Assembly (NCBI GenBank): GCA_900548815.1
Contig: URLR01000008.1
Span: 1 to 47,218, forward strand
DNA from: an uncultured Collinsella sp.
GTDB lineage: Bacteria; Actinomycetota; Coriobacteriia; Coriobacteriales; Coriobacteriaceae
Reading direction: 5' to 3'
Length of the DNA: 47,218 nucleotides
Positions 1-6,447 of this stretch are shown here, piece by piece. The notes under the pieces were generated by a model, which was not told the origin of the DNA, searched no databases, and saw only the letters and a program-made list of their open reading frames with translations. The number at the start of each line of letters is the position of its first letter. Within the stretch, counting starts at the first letter, position 1. A program made the translations under genes and the position numbers.

Positions 1-750
1 AAGACCTTCACCGTGCGCACCGGCGACCTCATCGCCGCGCTCGGCGGGGCCGACGCCTTTACCGCGGGCGCCCGCGTGGTCGCCGTCTACAATGCGCCGT
101 TGGGGGCCAACTGCAATCGAGGCGCCACCAAGGGCAACCCCAACGAGGTCTACCTGCGTTATCCGCGCTCTCCCCTCGCCGACCAGTCCGGCGACGCCGG
201 ATTCACCCGCACGCCGAGCGATGACGCGTGCGCCTACACCTGGGGACTCAGCCTCATCAAGCGCTCAAGCTCGGACGATAAACCGCTCGCGGGCGCCAAA
301 TTGCGCATCATCGATGACCGCGGGCGCATCCTAACGACCGACGGCTCGTGGTCGACGGATGCCGACGCGTGCGTCACCACGGGCGCGGATGGCCATGTGG
401 AATTGAGCGGTGTTGACGCGGGTGCCTACACCGTCGAGGAGGTCGCGGCTCCCAAGGGCTACACCGCCTTTGAAGCCAAACGTACGGTGACGGTTACGGC
501 CGAGGGATTGGACGTTAAACAGGTTGCAGTCGCGAAGCCCAAGGTGACCGTGTCGACCGAAAGCCCTCTGCGGGTTGATACCGCCGATGCCGGGACGGGT
601 TCGATTGAGCTGTCGGTGCTCAACATCCCAAGCAAAGAAGCAAGTCGAGGCTTTATGCCCTCGACGGGAGATAGAACGTTGGTGTTGGTGGCGGTTTTGG
701 CTGCCATCGGAGTGGCGGCTATTGTTGTCGCACTCGTCATCAAGCGATGA
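1..750 (+). CDS. C-terminal part of a sortase-anchored Cna-B/SpaA-type surface protein (5' end outside window)
   Basis: The frame is open to the first base, so the gene starts upstream; a GTG at 13 is in frame but is unlikely to be the true start. Residues about 80-160 form one Cna-B/SpaA-like beta-sandwich repeat, with GAKLRI...DGHVELSGVDAGAYTVEEVAAPKGY, here described by its key blocks LAGAKL, GVDAGAYTV and APKGY. The last 33 residues are a cell-wall sorting signal: MPSTGD (an LPxTG variant), a hydrophobic stretch and a terminal KR. The protein is therefore probably linked to peptidoglycan or built into a pilus by a sortase. A class B sortase lies at 26082, but nothing in the sequence ties the two together. 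Partner and ligand are unknown. Confidence 0.8.
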   Translation, partial: KTFTVRTGDLIAALGGADAFTAGARVVAVYNAPLGANCNRGATKGNPNEVYLRYPRSPLADQSGDAGFTRTPSDDACAYTWGLSLIKRSSSDDKPLAGAKLRIIDDRGRILTTDGSWSTDADACVTTGADGHVELSGVDAGAYTVEEVAAPKGYTAFEAKRTVTVTAEGLDVKQVAVAKPKVTVSTESPLRVDTADAGTGSIELSVLNIPSKEASRGFMPSTGDRTLVLVAVLAAIGVAAIVVALVIKR

Positions 751-760
751 GGAGGTCGCC

Positions 761-808
761 GTGAAAAATAATTGCCCCCCCTTGCTCAATGGCGTACTGC
801 CTCCGTAG
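761..808 (+). other. Possible 15-codon ORF with a strong ribosome binding site
   Basis: The stop codon of the surface protein runs into a good Shine-Dalgarno sequence (GAGGAGG), followed five bases later by GTG and a 15-residue frame (VKNNCPPLLNGVLPP). It contains a run of seven C. It may be the leftover start of a lost downstream gene, or a tiny peptide gene. Reading past the C run in the other frames also meets stops quickly, so one indel does not restore a long gene. Confidence 0.25.
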
Positions 809-881
809 CGAGTGACGCGCAGGCCTACCGACCTGATGATCATTGGGTTTGAAAAAGTTACTAGAGAACCCTCCAAGAAAA

Positions 882-916
882 GCGGGGCACCCGGTCGATG
901 CGATCGGGTGCCCCGC
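882..916. terminator. Bidirectional terminator between convergent genes
   Basis: GCGGGGCACCCG at 882-893 pairs perfectly with CGGGTGCCCCGC at 905-916 around a short loop. It lies between the end of the surface protein gene and the convergent end of the 994-2139 gene. The T-run on the plus side is imperfect (TTCGTTTG). Confidence 0.7.
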
Positions 917-923
917 TTCGTTT

Positions 924-987
924 GTTGGTGCAAAGTAACCTGACCCCTTTGTACCATCACAAAGGTGCCTGGCCCCTTTGTGATGGT
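924..987. repeat. Tandem pair of hairpins with a CCTGxCCC loop core
   Basis: Two adjacent hairpins. In the first, GGTGCAAAG faces CTTTGTACC (about 927-955) around a loop with CCTGACCC. In the second, ACCATCACAAAGG (953-965) pairs with CCTTTGTGATGGT (975-987) around TGCCTGGCC. The second is nearly the same as the hairpin at 40253-40287, with one stem position changed on both sides. It belongs to the GGGxCAGG family described in the findings. Confidence 0.65.
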
Positions 988-993
988 TGGCGG

Positions 994-2139
994 CTAAGCG
1001 GTGGGGAGTTCTGGCGTGTTAGCCAGCTGCTGCGGCTTGAGGTGGGCGTTGTGCCAGATGATTTGGATGACGTAGCCGAGCATAAAGACAAAGGCCACGC
1101 CGCTGATGAAGCCGCCTACGAGGGGAAGCCCCGTGAGGGCGCCTGCGATTACGCCACCAACGGCTGCCATGGCGTAGCGGTTCTGGCTGTGTCCGACCAT
1201 GCGTGCAATCGCGCACCCTGCAAAGGCACTCGACACCAGCGCGATGCCAATGACACCGCACATGAGGGCTCCGGCAAGCGACAGACCGGCGATAGAGATA
1301 ATCAGCAGTAGGACGGCGGGGATGATAGCAATCGTGCCCAGAAGACCGCTCACCCACAGGGGCATGGGGCGCTGGTGGAGCATGCCGGCGGCGCTGGCGG
1401 TCGCGCGCGGAAAGACGAGCTCGAGCAGCAGAGCGACAAAGCAGGTCGAGAGTGCCGCGGCGACGATACCGCCGATGACATCGTTAACGGTGGAAGTATC
1501 CTCGTTCTCGGTGCGGTCGATCTTGAGCGCGCCTACCTCGGCTCCCGCGGCGCGCTCGGGGTCCTCGGAGACGTGCGCGTTCACGGTGCCGGTGATGTGG
1601 GCGTTTTTGCCCAGGATGAGCTTGTCGGCCCAAACCTCAACATCGCCCTCGACGGTGCCATCGATAGTCACCGTATCGCCCGCAAGCGCTGCCGACCTGG
1701 CGGAGCCGCGCAGAGCAACCGTCTCGCCCATCGCATAGAAACAGTTGGCGGTGCTACCGGTGTTGAGCACAACGTGCTGGCCGGCCACCGTGACGCTGCC
1801 ATCAATTGCGGTTTTGGAGATATCGATGGTGCGCGCCGCCAGGCGAATAGCGCCGCCTACGGTGCAGTCGCGAATCGATAGGCTCTCGCCCGCCGCGATA
1901 ATATCGCGGCCGATGGAGGCATCGTCTAGGTTAAGGCTTTGGCCGGCCCAGTACAGGTCACCCTCGGCGCTGGACGGATCCGAGTCAGCTTCGGTTGCAA
2001 GTACGTTGCCGGCGGTGTCTGTGCCGGCGAACGACGCCGTGGGAAGTGCGGTGAGCGCGAGCGCGATGAGCGCGAACAGGATGGTGATGCGGCCCCATGC
2101 TTTACGGCGCTGGGTCAACGGGAATTGATTACAGGGCAT
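994..2139 (-). CDS. Secreted or membrane bactofilin-like (polymer-forming) protein
   Basis: 381 residues. The ATG at 2139 is chosen because AAGGA lies seven bases upstream; an in-frame ATG at 2187 has no ribosome binding site. An N-terminal signal or anchor (about residues 12-39, basic residues then ILFALIALALTALP, ending ASFA) precedes about 150 residues of short repeated beta-strands of the type IDGTVEGDVEVWADKLILG, as in bactofilins and polymer-forming proteins. The C-terminal half has four or five hydrophobic segments (about 230-370). This suggests a membrane-anchored beta-helix facing outside, unlike cytosolic bactofilins. The role is unknown; envelope scaffolding is a guess. It ends at the terminator shared with the surface protein gene. 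Confidence 0.6.
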   Translation of the reverse strand: MPCNQFPLTQRRKAWGRITILFALIALALTALPTASFAGTDTAGNVLATEADSDPSSAEGDLYWAGQSLNLDDASIGRDIIAAGESLSIRDCTVGGAIRLAARTIDISKTAIDGSVTVAGQHVVLNTGSTANCFYAMGETVALRGSARSAALAGDTVTIDGTVEGDVEVWADKLILGKNAHITGTVNAHVSEDPERAAGAEVGALKIDRTENEDTSTVNDVIGGIVAAALSTCFVALLLELVFPRATASAAGMLHQRPMPLWVSGLLGTIAIIPAVLLLIISIAGLSLAGALMCGVIGIALVSSAFAGCAIARMVGHSQNRYAMAAVGGVIAGALTGLPLVGGFISGVAFVFMLGYVIQIIWHNAHLKPQQLANTPELPTA

Positions 2140-2245
2140 AGTGAATCCTTCGTCAGATGCTCGATATGCATCTAACAGGGTACCCAACGCGTGGGCGCTC
2201 TAAAAGAACCTCTCGGTTGCATTTCGAGGGGTTGTGTCGTGCTGC

Positions 2246-2935
2246 CTACTTTTTACGGTGCAAAAAGCGCGCGATGTCTTCTTCGGTGGGGCTTTTGATG
2301 TCAAAGCGCAGCGAGAGCCAGCGCAGGCTCATGGTCACGACAACGCATACGACCAGCGCGGCGACATTGCTCATGATGCCGCTCATAACGAGACACACAT
2401 AGCTTGTCGATCCGGCGATGGCCGCGATGGCATAAAAGTTAGTGCGTTGGAAAATGCCCGGAACCACGCCCATAAAACCGTCGCGCAGCATGCCGCCGCC
2501 CACCGCGGTAAAAAAGCCCATCATGATGCACACCGCCGGCGCAAAGCCGTAGACCAGCGCCTTGTCTGCGCCGGTTGCCGCATAGATGCCGACCGAGATG
2601 ATGTCGAGCAAGGGGATGAGTTTTTCGGGCTTGTCGACGATAGCCGGGAAGATATAGATGATGGCTGCCGTGGCAATGGAAAGCGGGAGCGCCATCGGCT
2701 GGTTGAGGATGTAGACGTTGCCTACCTGCAGCGTCATATCGCGTAAAAGACCGCCGCCCAGTCCGCAGACCACGGCGAGCGCAACTGCACCCACCAGGTC
2801 GAGCTTATGCTCGCGCGCAACCAGCACGCCCGAGATCGATGCAGCGACAACAGCGAACATCTCGAGCCAAAACGGAATAGCGACCATGGCATCCGAGGCA
2901 TGTGAGGTAACGGTTATAGCGGCGATGACGGGCAA
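2246..2935 (-). CDS. TRIC-type / UPF0126 channel-like membrane protein
   Basis: 229 residues with about seven transmembrane segments. Two similar glycine-rich motifs, GGGLLRD (N-terminal half) and GGGMLRDGF (C-terminal half), are the hallmark of the duplicated UPF0126 family, whose members resemble trimeric intracellular cation (TRIC) channels. The likely role is monovalent cation or small-solute passage across the cell membrane; the substrate cannot be told. The start is a TTG at 2935 with AAAGGA seven bases upstream; the next ATG (2887) lacks a ribosome binding site and would trim the first hydrophobic segment. It is a single gene on the minus strand, upstream of the bactofilin-like gene with a gap of about 107 bases. 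Confidence 0.75.
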   Translation of the reverse strand: MPVIAAITVTSHASDAMVAIPFWLEMFAVVAASISGVLVAREHKLDLVGAVALAVVCGLGGGLLRDMTLQVGNVYILNQPMALPLSIATAAIIYIFPAIVDKPEKLIPLLDIISVGIYAATGADKALVYGFAPAVCIMMGFFTAVGGGMLRDGFMGVVPGIFQRTNFYAIAAIAGSTSYVCLVMSGIMSNVAALVVCVVVTMSLRWLSLRFDIKSPTEEDIARFLHRKK

Positions 2936-3048
2936 GATGGGGTCCTTTGGGTTGTGGGTTTAGACAATGCCCGTACATAGTACATGGTTGGCGGGCGTGG
3001 CGACCCTATTGCTCGGTAAACGGTCGGGACCGGGTATGGTCATAGGTT

Positions 3049-3118
3049 CCAAACATGTACATCAGCCTCCAAAGATGTCAAAAAATGTCGGTTTTGGAGG
3101 GTGATGTACATGTTTTGG
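3049..3118. repeat. Left 70-bp palindromic element of locus A
   Basis: A near-perfect palindrome: arms CCAAACATGTACATCA and TGATGTACATGTTTTGG, then CCTCCAAA/TTTGGAGG and GATGTC/CGACAT-type inner pairs around an A-run. It is also an inverted copy of the element at 4251-4317. It begins 21 bases past the stop codon of the 3139-4146 gene. Confidence 0.85.
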
Positions 3119-3138
3119 TGTGGCGCGCTGGGATGACG

Positions 3139-4146
3139 CTACTCGGAAGGCGTGTCTTCGCCTTGCGCGCTCTTCCAGTTGCGGATAAGTGCCTTGCGCA
3201 GTTCGTTTTGCTTTCGCTGGTACTCGGCGTCCGTGCAGCGGGGCATACCGAGTGCTTCGCGAATGCTGTTCATGGCGCGATGAAAGGCAAGTTGACTTGC
3301 GAACTGTGCCGAGGTGAGCGTAACGATTCGATATCCCATTTGGGAGAGTACGGCCTCTCGTTCCGCATCTGCGCCCTTGCGCTCGGTCTCGTCGTGAAAA
3401 CCGCCCTTATATTCGATGCCGAGTTCTCTGCGCTGATAAGTAACAAGAGCGTCGATTTTGAGCGATCGGGCTTTTGTGCAATGCCAGAGACGTTGAGGGA
3501 TTTCGAGCGGTTTGTTGAGTTCGATACCTCTGATACCAATGCCGCCTTCGCTTGTTGGGAGCGAGAGGGTGATGGACGATGCGGTCTCCATGGGCGAGGC
3601 TGAGTGGTCGTAGATGTGTCTGAGCGCGAGTCTGGCGCGTGTGGCACCGGGTTTGCCAGGGTGCCGATCGAGTAGCTCGACAATTTCGTCCTTGGAGGTG
3701 GTGGCTGGTTGCTCAGTGTAAGGGTCAGAGGAATTGAGCCCCATGCGATAGTCGCCGCAAACTTCGTAACCATACTCGAGGTATTCGATCCTATCCATCC
3801 ACTCGGCAGCGAGCACGAAGGTGAAGGCTTCGTCGGTGATAAAGATGCCGGGCGTAAGCTCGTCAATATGGTCGTAGGGTAGGTTTTGGCCGAGAACGTG
3901 GCAGGTGACACCGTTGGTGCGAATTCGCTCGAAAGCAAATACTACGGAGATGTCGATAGTCTTGAGCATGGTGGACGGAATGCCGCAGTCGGTAAGTGCC
4001 TGCCGAATGCGCGCGATGCGTTGCTGGGTAGAGAGGCCCCGCACACCTATCTGGTAGTCGCGTTGTGCGACGGCTTGAACCAGGTTCCGCGGTGCATGAT
4101 GGACGAGCCACGCCGTTTTATGCGAAATGAGAACAGGAGTATCCAT
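3139..4146 (-). CDS. Locus A: restriction-fold (DUF559/Vsr-like) nuclease-like protein
   Basis: 335 residues from the ATG at 4146, which has GAGAGG just upstream; an in-frame ATG at 4221 has no such site. The C-terminal domain (about 225-300) has D232, then E245-Y-K247 after 12 residues, and a downstream HD...R..D..R..L..MGYRIVTLT pattern, as expected for a PD-(D/E)XK nuclease of the DUF559/Vsr type. The N-terminal 200 residues include ISHKTAW (7-13), GIFITDEAF (100-108) and SASPMET (182-188), which recur in the homologue at 44003-45088. The layout recalls AbiEi-like proteins, but I cannot assign it to that family. Two inverted palindromes bracket the gene. Substrate and role are unknown: a selfish element, phage defence or a regulator are all possible. 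Confidence 0.6.
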   Translation of the reverse strand: MDTPVLISHKTAWLVHHAPRNLVQAVAQRDYQIGVRGLSTQQRIARIRQALTDCGIPSTMLKTIDISVVFAFERIRTNGVTCHVLGQNLPYDHIDELTPGIFITDEAFTFVLAAEWMDRIEYLEYGYEVCGDYRMGLNSSDPYTEQPATTSKDEIVELLDRHPGKPGATRARLALRHIYDHSASPMETASSITLSLPTSEGGIGIRGIELNKPLEIPQRLWHCTKARSLKIDALVTYQRRELGIEYKGGFHDETERKGADAEREAVLSQMGYRIVTLTSAQFASQLAFHRAMNSIREALGMPRCTDAEYQRKQNELRKALIRNWKSAQGEDTPSE

Positions 4147-4250
4147 TGGGGGCCTCTCGCTTCGAGCTGACACCAAACTCTTATGTCCGTTGAGGTGGGG
4201 AAATATACCGGATGCAAGCAAATCGACTCATGCTCGGTGCGCGTCGTATG

Positions 4251-4317
4251 CAAACGTGTACATCACACTCCAAAAACGACATTTTTTGACATCTTTGGAG
4301 GGCGGTGTACATGTTTG
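4251..4317. repeat. Right 67-bp palindromic element of locus A
   Basis: An imperfect palindrome with outer arms CAAACGTGTACATCAC and CGGTGTACATGTTTG. Its reverse complement matches the 3049-3118 element at all but about eight positions, so the two form a long inverted repeat around the nuclease-like gene. Differences in one arm (for example ACGTGTAC versus ACATGTAC) are not all compensated in the other. Confidence 0.85.
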
Positions 4318-4372
4318 AGATATGGGCTGGGATCGACCACGATGGGGGCGTGGCTGAATAGGAGGGATGTTC

Positions 4373-4453
4373 AAATTTTGAGCTTTGCTCAAAATTTATC
4401 CGGTCGGCTTACGCCGACCGCGCTGCGCTAAAAACGCGCCACAGGCGCGTTTT
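4373..4453. repeat. Cluster of three consecutive hairpins beside a stray tRNA 3' end
   Basis: Three perfect stem-loops follow each other: AAATTTTGAG/CTCAAAATTT (4373-4397), CGGTCGGC/GCCGACCG (4401-4420) and AAAACGCGCC/GGCGCGTTTT (4431-4453). The stretch 4318-4520 otherwise holds no gene that I can support. The series ends 21 bases before the tRNA-Ser fragment at 4475. It could be a structured RNA or a set of terminator-like inserts. Confidence 0.5.
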
Positions 4454-4474
4454 CTTTACGCGTCGCGCCCTGGC

Positions 4475-4499
4475 GGGTTCGAATCCCTCCTCCTCCGCC
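4475..4499 (+). pseudogene. 25-bp copy of the tRNA-Ser(CGA) 3' end (T-arm and acceptor)
   Basis: The 25 bases are identical to the 3' end of the tRNA-Ser at 4565-4655 (GGGTTCGAATCCC followed by TCCTCCTCCGCC) but lie on the opposite strand, so the two copies are inverted 66 bases apart. Only the T-arm and acceptor strand remain. It may be a tRNA gene remnant or an attachment-site scar left by an integrating element. Confidence 0.7.
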
Positions 4500-4520
4500 G
4501 TATTTGCTTGTTAGAGACTC

Positions 4521-4553
4521 AAAACAAAAAAAGCTCCCATTCTTGGGAGCTTT
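4521..4553 (-). terminator. Terminator of tRNA-Ser(CGA)
   Basis: On the minus strand AAAGCTCCCA pairs with TGGGAGCTTT around a four-base loop (4530-4553) and is followed by a T-rich tail (TTTTTTTGTTTT). Confidence 0.85.
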
Positions 4554-4564
4554 CTCAACCAAAA

Positions 4565-4655
4565 TGGCGGAGGAGGAGGGATTCGAACCCTCGTGACCTT
4601 ATACAGGCCAAACGGTTTTCGAGACCGCCGCATTCAACCACTCTGCCACCCCTCC
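4565..4655 (-). tRNA. tRNA-Ser (anticodon CGA)
   Basis: A 91-base class II tRNA with an encoded CCA end. The acceptor GGAGGGG (4649-4655 on the plus strand reads CCCCTCC) pairs with CTCCTCC with one G-U pair; the discriminator is G. The anticodon loop reads CTCGAAA, giving CGA, which reads UCG. The long variable arm and the T-loop TTCGAAT are typical of tRNA-Ser. Confidence 0.95.
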
Positions 4656-4663
4656 GCGTGGGG

Positions 4664-4694
4664 TAAAAACAAAGCAGGCTCGAAGGCCTGCTTT
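4664..4694 (-). terminator. Terminator of tRNA-Ser(GGA)
   Basis: On the minus strand AAAGCAGGC pairs with GCCTGCTTT (4671-4694), followed by GTTTTT. It lies between the two tRNA-Ser genes. Confidence 0.8.
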
Positions 4695-4703
4695 GGAATT
4701 AAC

Positions 4704-4794
4704 TGGCGGAGAGTCAGGGATTTGAACCCTGGAGACGCTTTTGACGCCTACACGATTTCCAATCGTGCTCCTTCGGCCACTCGGACAACTCTCC
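4704..4794 (-). tRNA. tRNA-Ser (anticodon GGA)
   Basis: A 91-base tRNA with encoded CCA. The acceptor GGAGAGT pairs with ACTCTCC and the discriminator is G. The anticodon loop TTGGAAA gives GGA, reading UCC and UCU. The extended variable arm and T-loop TTCAAAT fit tRNA-Ser. It is separated from the tRNA-Ser(CGA) gene by a terminator. Confidence 0.95.
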
Positions 4795-4810
4795 GTTAAA
4801 TGCGAAAGTC

Positions 4811-4838
4811 AGTATACACGAGGAATCGCAAAGTGCAA
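4811..4838 (-). promoter_or_regulatory. Promoter of tRNA-Ser(GGA)
   Basis: On the minus strand, TTGCAC (4833-4838) and TATACT (4811-4816) are 16 bases apart, and the mature tRNA begins 16 bases after the -10 box. Confidence 0.6.
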
Positions 4839-5198
4839 ACAGAAAAGTTGGCATTTTTTAAAACGCTTGGCCGCGCTTGGCGTTGCAGTGGGGTTTGAGG
4901 TGCCAAAAAACGGCTTCCGACCAGCGTGGTTGATCAACTCAATTGTTTAAAAGGGGTATTCATAAGCGACTTGGCAATGAATTTAAAAATCTTTGGGTGG
5001 TGCTGTGGACCACTGGTATGTATTTCGCGACCACAACCATGTGCCCGTTGACCTGCGGCCTGGCTCAGCTTGTCCCCGCGGCGTCGTATCTTGTCCACAA
5101 ATCCGTCAAGCATTTGGTCGGCATTTGGTTGGAATGCGCATGAAACGTCGTGCGAGTATGGACATATGTGGAGGTCATGAGGTTGTAGCTGCATATTC
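4839..5198. other. 360-base gene-free stretch with two DnaA-box-like sites
   Basis: No convincing gene. TTGTCCACA at 5091-5099 matches the DnaA box favoured in high-GC actinobacteria, and TGGTCCACA lies on the minus strand at 5004-5012. AT-rich patches lie at about 4850-4865 and 4935-4995. Frames across here are short and lack ribosome binding sites. Confidence 0.35.
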
Positions 5199-5227
5199 TT
5201 GCGGCATGGGAGGTTGAAAGATATTAT
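5199..5227 (+). promoter_or_regulatory. Promoter of the rpsF operon
   Basis: TTGCGG (5199-5204), a 17-base gap and TATTAT (5222-5227). The predicted start near 5234 gives a leader of about 65 bases before rpsF. Confidence 0.6.
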
Positions 5228-5243
5228 TACCAAGTCTTTTCCT

Positions 5244-5272
5244 GCTTCAGGCGCACCTTCACGACCTGAAGC
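5244..5272 (+). promoter_or_regulatory. rpsF leader hairpin, candidate S6:S18 autoregulatory site
   Basis: GCTTCAGG (5244-5251) pairs with CCTGAAGC (5265-5272) around a 13-base loop, GCGCACCTTCACGA-like, 11 bases before the Shine-Dalgarno sequence. In many bacteria the S6:S18 complex binds a leader stem-loop of its own mRNA. Position and the co-transcribed rpsR fit this, but I matched the motif only loosely. Confidence 0.4.
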
Positions 5273-5298
5273 CACATTTGCCCAGAGGAGGTGACAAT

Positions 5299-5592
5299 AT
5301 GAAGGCTTATGAACTGCTGTTCTTTGTTGACCCGTCGCTCGACCCCGAGACTCGTCTCGCTGTTATGAAGCGTATCGATACCACGATCGCTGAGGGCGCT
5401 GGCAAGGTCGACTCCGTTGACGAGTGGGGCAAGCGCAAGCTCGCCTACGAGATCAACGACCTCACCGATGGTGACTACACCCTCATCAACTTCCACGCAG
5501 ATCCTACCCAGATCGCCGAGCTTGATCGCGTCCTGCGCATCACCGACGCTGTGGTCCGCCACATGATCGTCCGTCGCGACGACCAGGAGTAA
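5299..5592 (+). CDS. rpsF: 30S ribosomal protein S6
   Basis: 97 residues, the usual length for S6, starting MKAYELLFFVDP. S6 binds 16S rRNA in the platform of the small subunit as a dimer with S18. The start at 5299 has AGAGGAGGT six bases upstream; an upstream in-frame TTG (5278) would place the start before this site. The conserved DEWGKRKLAYEI block and the MIVRRDD end are intact. It is the first gene of the rpsF-ssb-rpsR-rplI operon, with a promoter at 5199-5227 and a leader hairpin at 5244-5272. Confidence 0.95.
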   Translation: MKAYELLFFVDPSLDPETRLAVMKRIDTTIAEGAGKVDSVDEWGKRKLAYEINDLTDGDYTLINFHADPTQIAELDRVLRITDAVVRHMIVRRDDQE

Positions 5593-5640
5593 GACTGTCG
5601 TTTTGGACTGGGCTTGTGCCCCAAGAGGAAGTAGTGAGTT

Positions 5641-6093
5641 ATGAGCATCAATCGAGTGAACATCACCGGTAACCTCACCCGCGATCCCGAGCTGCGCGCC
5701 ACCGCCGGCGGAACCCAGGTTCTGTCCTTTGGCGTCGCCGTGAACGATCGTCGCCGCAATGCGCAGACTGGCGAGTGGGAGGACTATCCCAACTTTGTCG
5801 ACTGCACCATGTTCGGCACCCGCGCCGAGGCCGTGAGCCGTTTCCTGGCAAAGGGAAACAAGGTCGCGATCGAGGGCAAGCTGCGCTACAGCTCTTGGGA
5901 GCGCGACGGCCAGCGCCGGAGCAAGCTTGAGGTCATCGTCGATGAGATCGAGTTTATGAGCTCCCGTGGTGGCCAGGGTGGCTACGATCAGGGCGGTTAC
6001 GCCCCCGCAGCCCCCGCGCCCGCAGCACGTCCTGTCGCACCGGTGGCTACGCCGCCTGCGGTCGACGTCTACGATGAGGACATCCCGTTCTAA
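5641..6093 (+). CDS. ssb: Single-stranded DNA-binding protein
   Basis: 150 residues. The N-terminal OB fold (1-110) starts MSINRVNITGNLTRDPELR and contains FVDCTMFG and YSSWERDGQRRSKLEVI. A Gly/Pro/Ala-rich linker (about 115-142) follows, then the acidic tip DEDIPF through which SSB recruits replication and repair enzymes. The tail and length are typical of a full, essential SSB. It lies 48 bases after rpsF in the standard S6-SSB-S18 order, so supply of SSB is tied to ribosomal protein expression. Confidence 0.95.
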   Translation: MSINRVNITGNLTRDPELRATAGGTQVLSFGVAVNDRRRNAQTGEWEDYPNFVDCTMFGTRAEAVSRFLAKGNKVAIEGKLRYSSWERDGQRRSKLEVIVDEIEFMSSRGGQGGYDQGGYAPAAPAPAARPVAPVATPPAVDVYDEDIPF

Positions 6094-6165
6094 GGGTTGT
6101 TCACCTATTTTTGAGTGAGAGGCGGCTTCGGTTCGCCGAAGTTGCCAAATGAAAGGTATTTTGAC

Positions 6166-6432
6166 ATGGCTAATGATTTTTCTGCACGTCAGCCGCGTCG
6201 TAAGTACTGCCAGTTCTGCAAGGAGAACACTGAGTTCATCGACTATAAGGACACTCAGCTTCTCCGTAAGTACATGACCGACCGTGGCAAGATCAAGCCC
6301 CGTCGCGTCACTGGCGCTTGCACGCAGCATCAGCATGACATCGCCAACGCCATCAAGCGCGCCCGCGAGATGGCTCTCCTGCCGTACACCGTCCCCGTGG
6401 TTTCCTCTCGTGGCAACCGCGACCGCGGCTAA
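6166..6432 (+). CDS. rpsR: 30S ribosomal protein S18
   Basis: 88 residues from the ATG at 6166, with GAAAGG about six bases upstream; an in-frame ATG-like extension from 6115 adds 17 residues that do not look like S18. The conserved core YKDTQLLRKYMTDRGKI is present. YCQFC near the N-terminus provides two cysteines, as in zinc-type S18 proteins. S18 pairs with S6 on 16S rRNA. A small hairpin, CTTCGG/CCGAAG (6126-6141), sits just before its ribosome binding site. Confidence 0.95.
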   Translation: MANDFSARQPRRKYCQFCKENTEFIDYKDTQLLRKYMTDRGKIKPRRVTGACTQHQHDIANAIKRAREMALLPYTVPVVSSRGNRDRG

Positions 6433-6447
6433 GAAGGGAGACGCATC

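Noticed and set aside
331..960. Long frames opposite the surface protein and opposite many other genes
   Set aside because: High-GC third positions keep reverse frames open. They lack ribosome binding sites and resemble no family.
4361..4499. A possible tRNA-Sec or tmRNA ending in the T-arm at 4475
   Set aside because: The span is too long for tRNA-Sec and no acceptor, D-arm or anticodon arm can be formed; there is no tag frame for tmRNA.
4943..5143. 66-residue frame before rpsF
   Set aside because: No ribosome binding site and no family resemblance; it lies in a stretch with regulatory-looking sites.
4839..5198. Replication origin upstream of the rpsF operon
   Set aside because: Only two DnaA-box-like sites, no dnaA gene in view and no long unwinding element, so the claim was not made.
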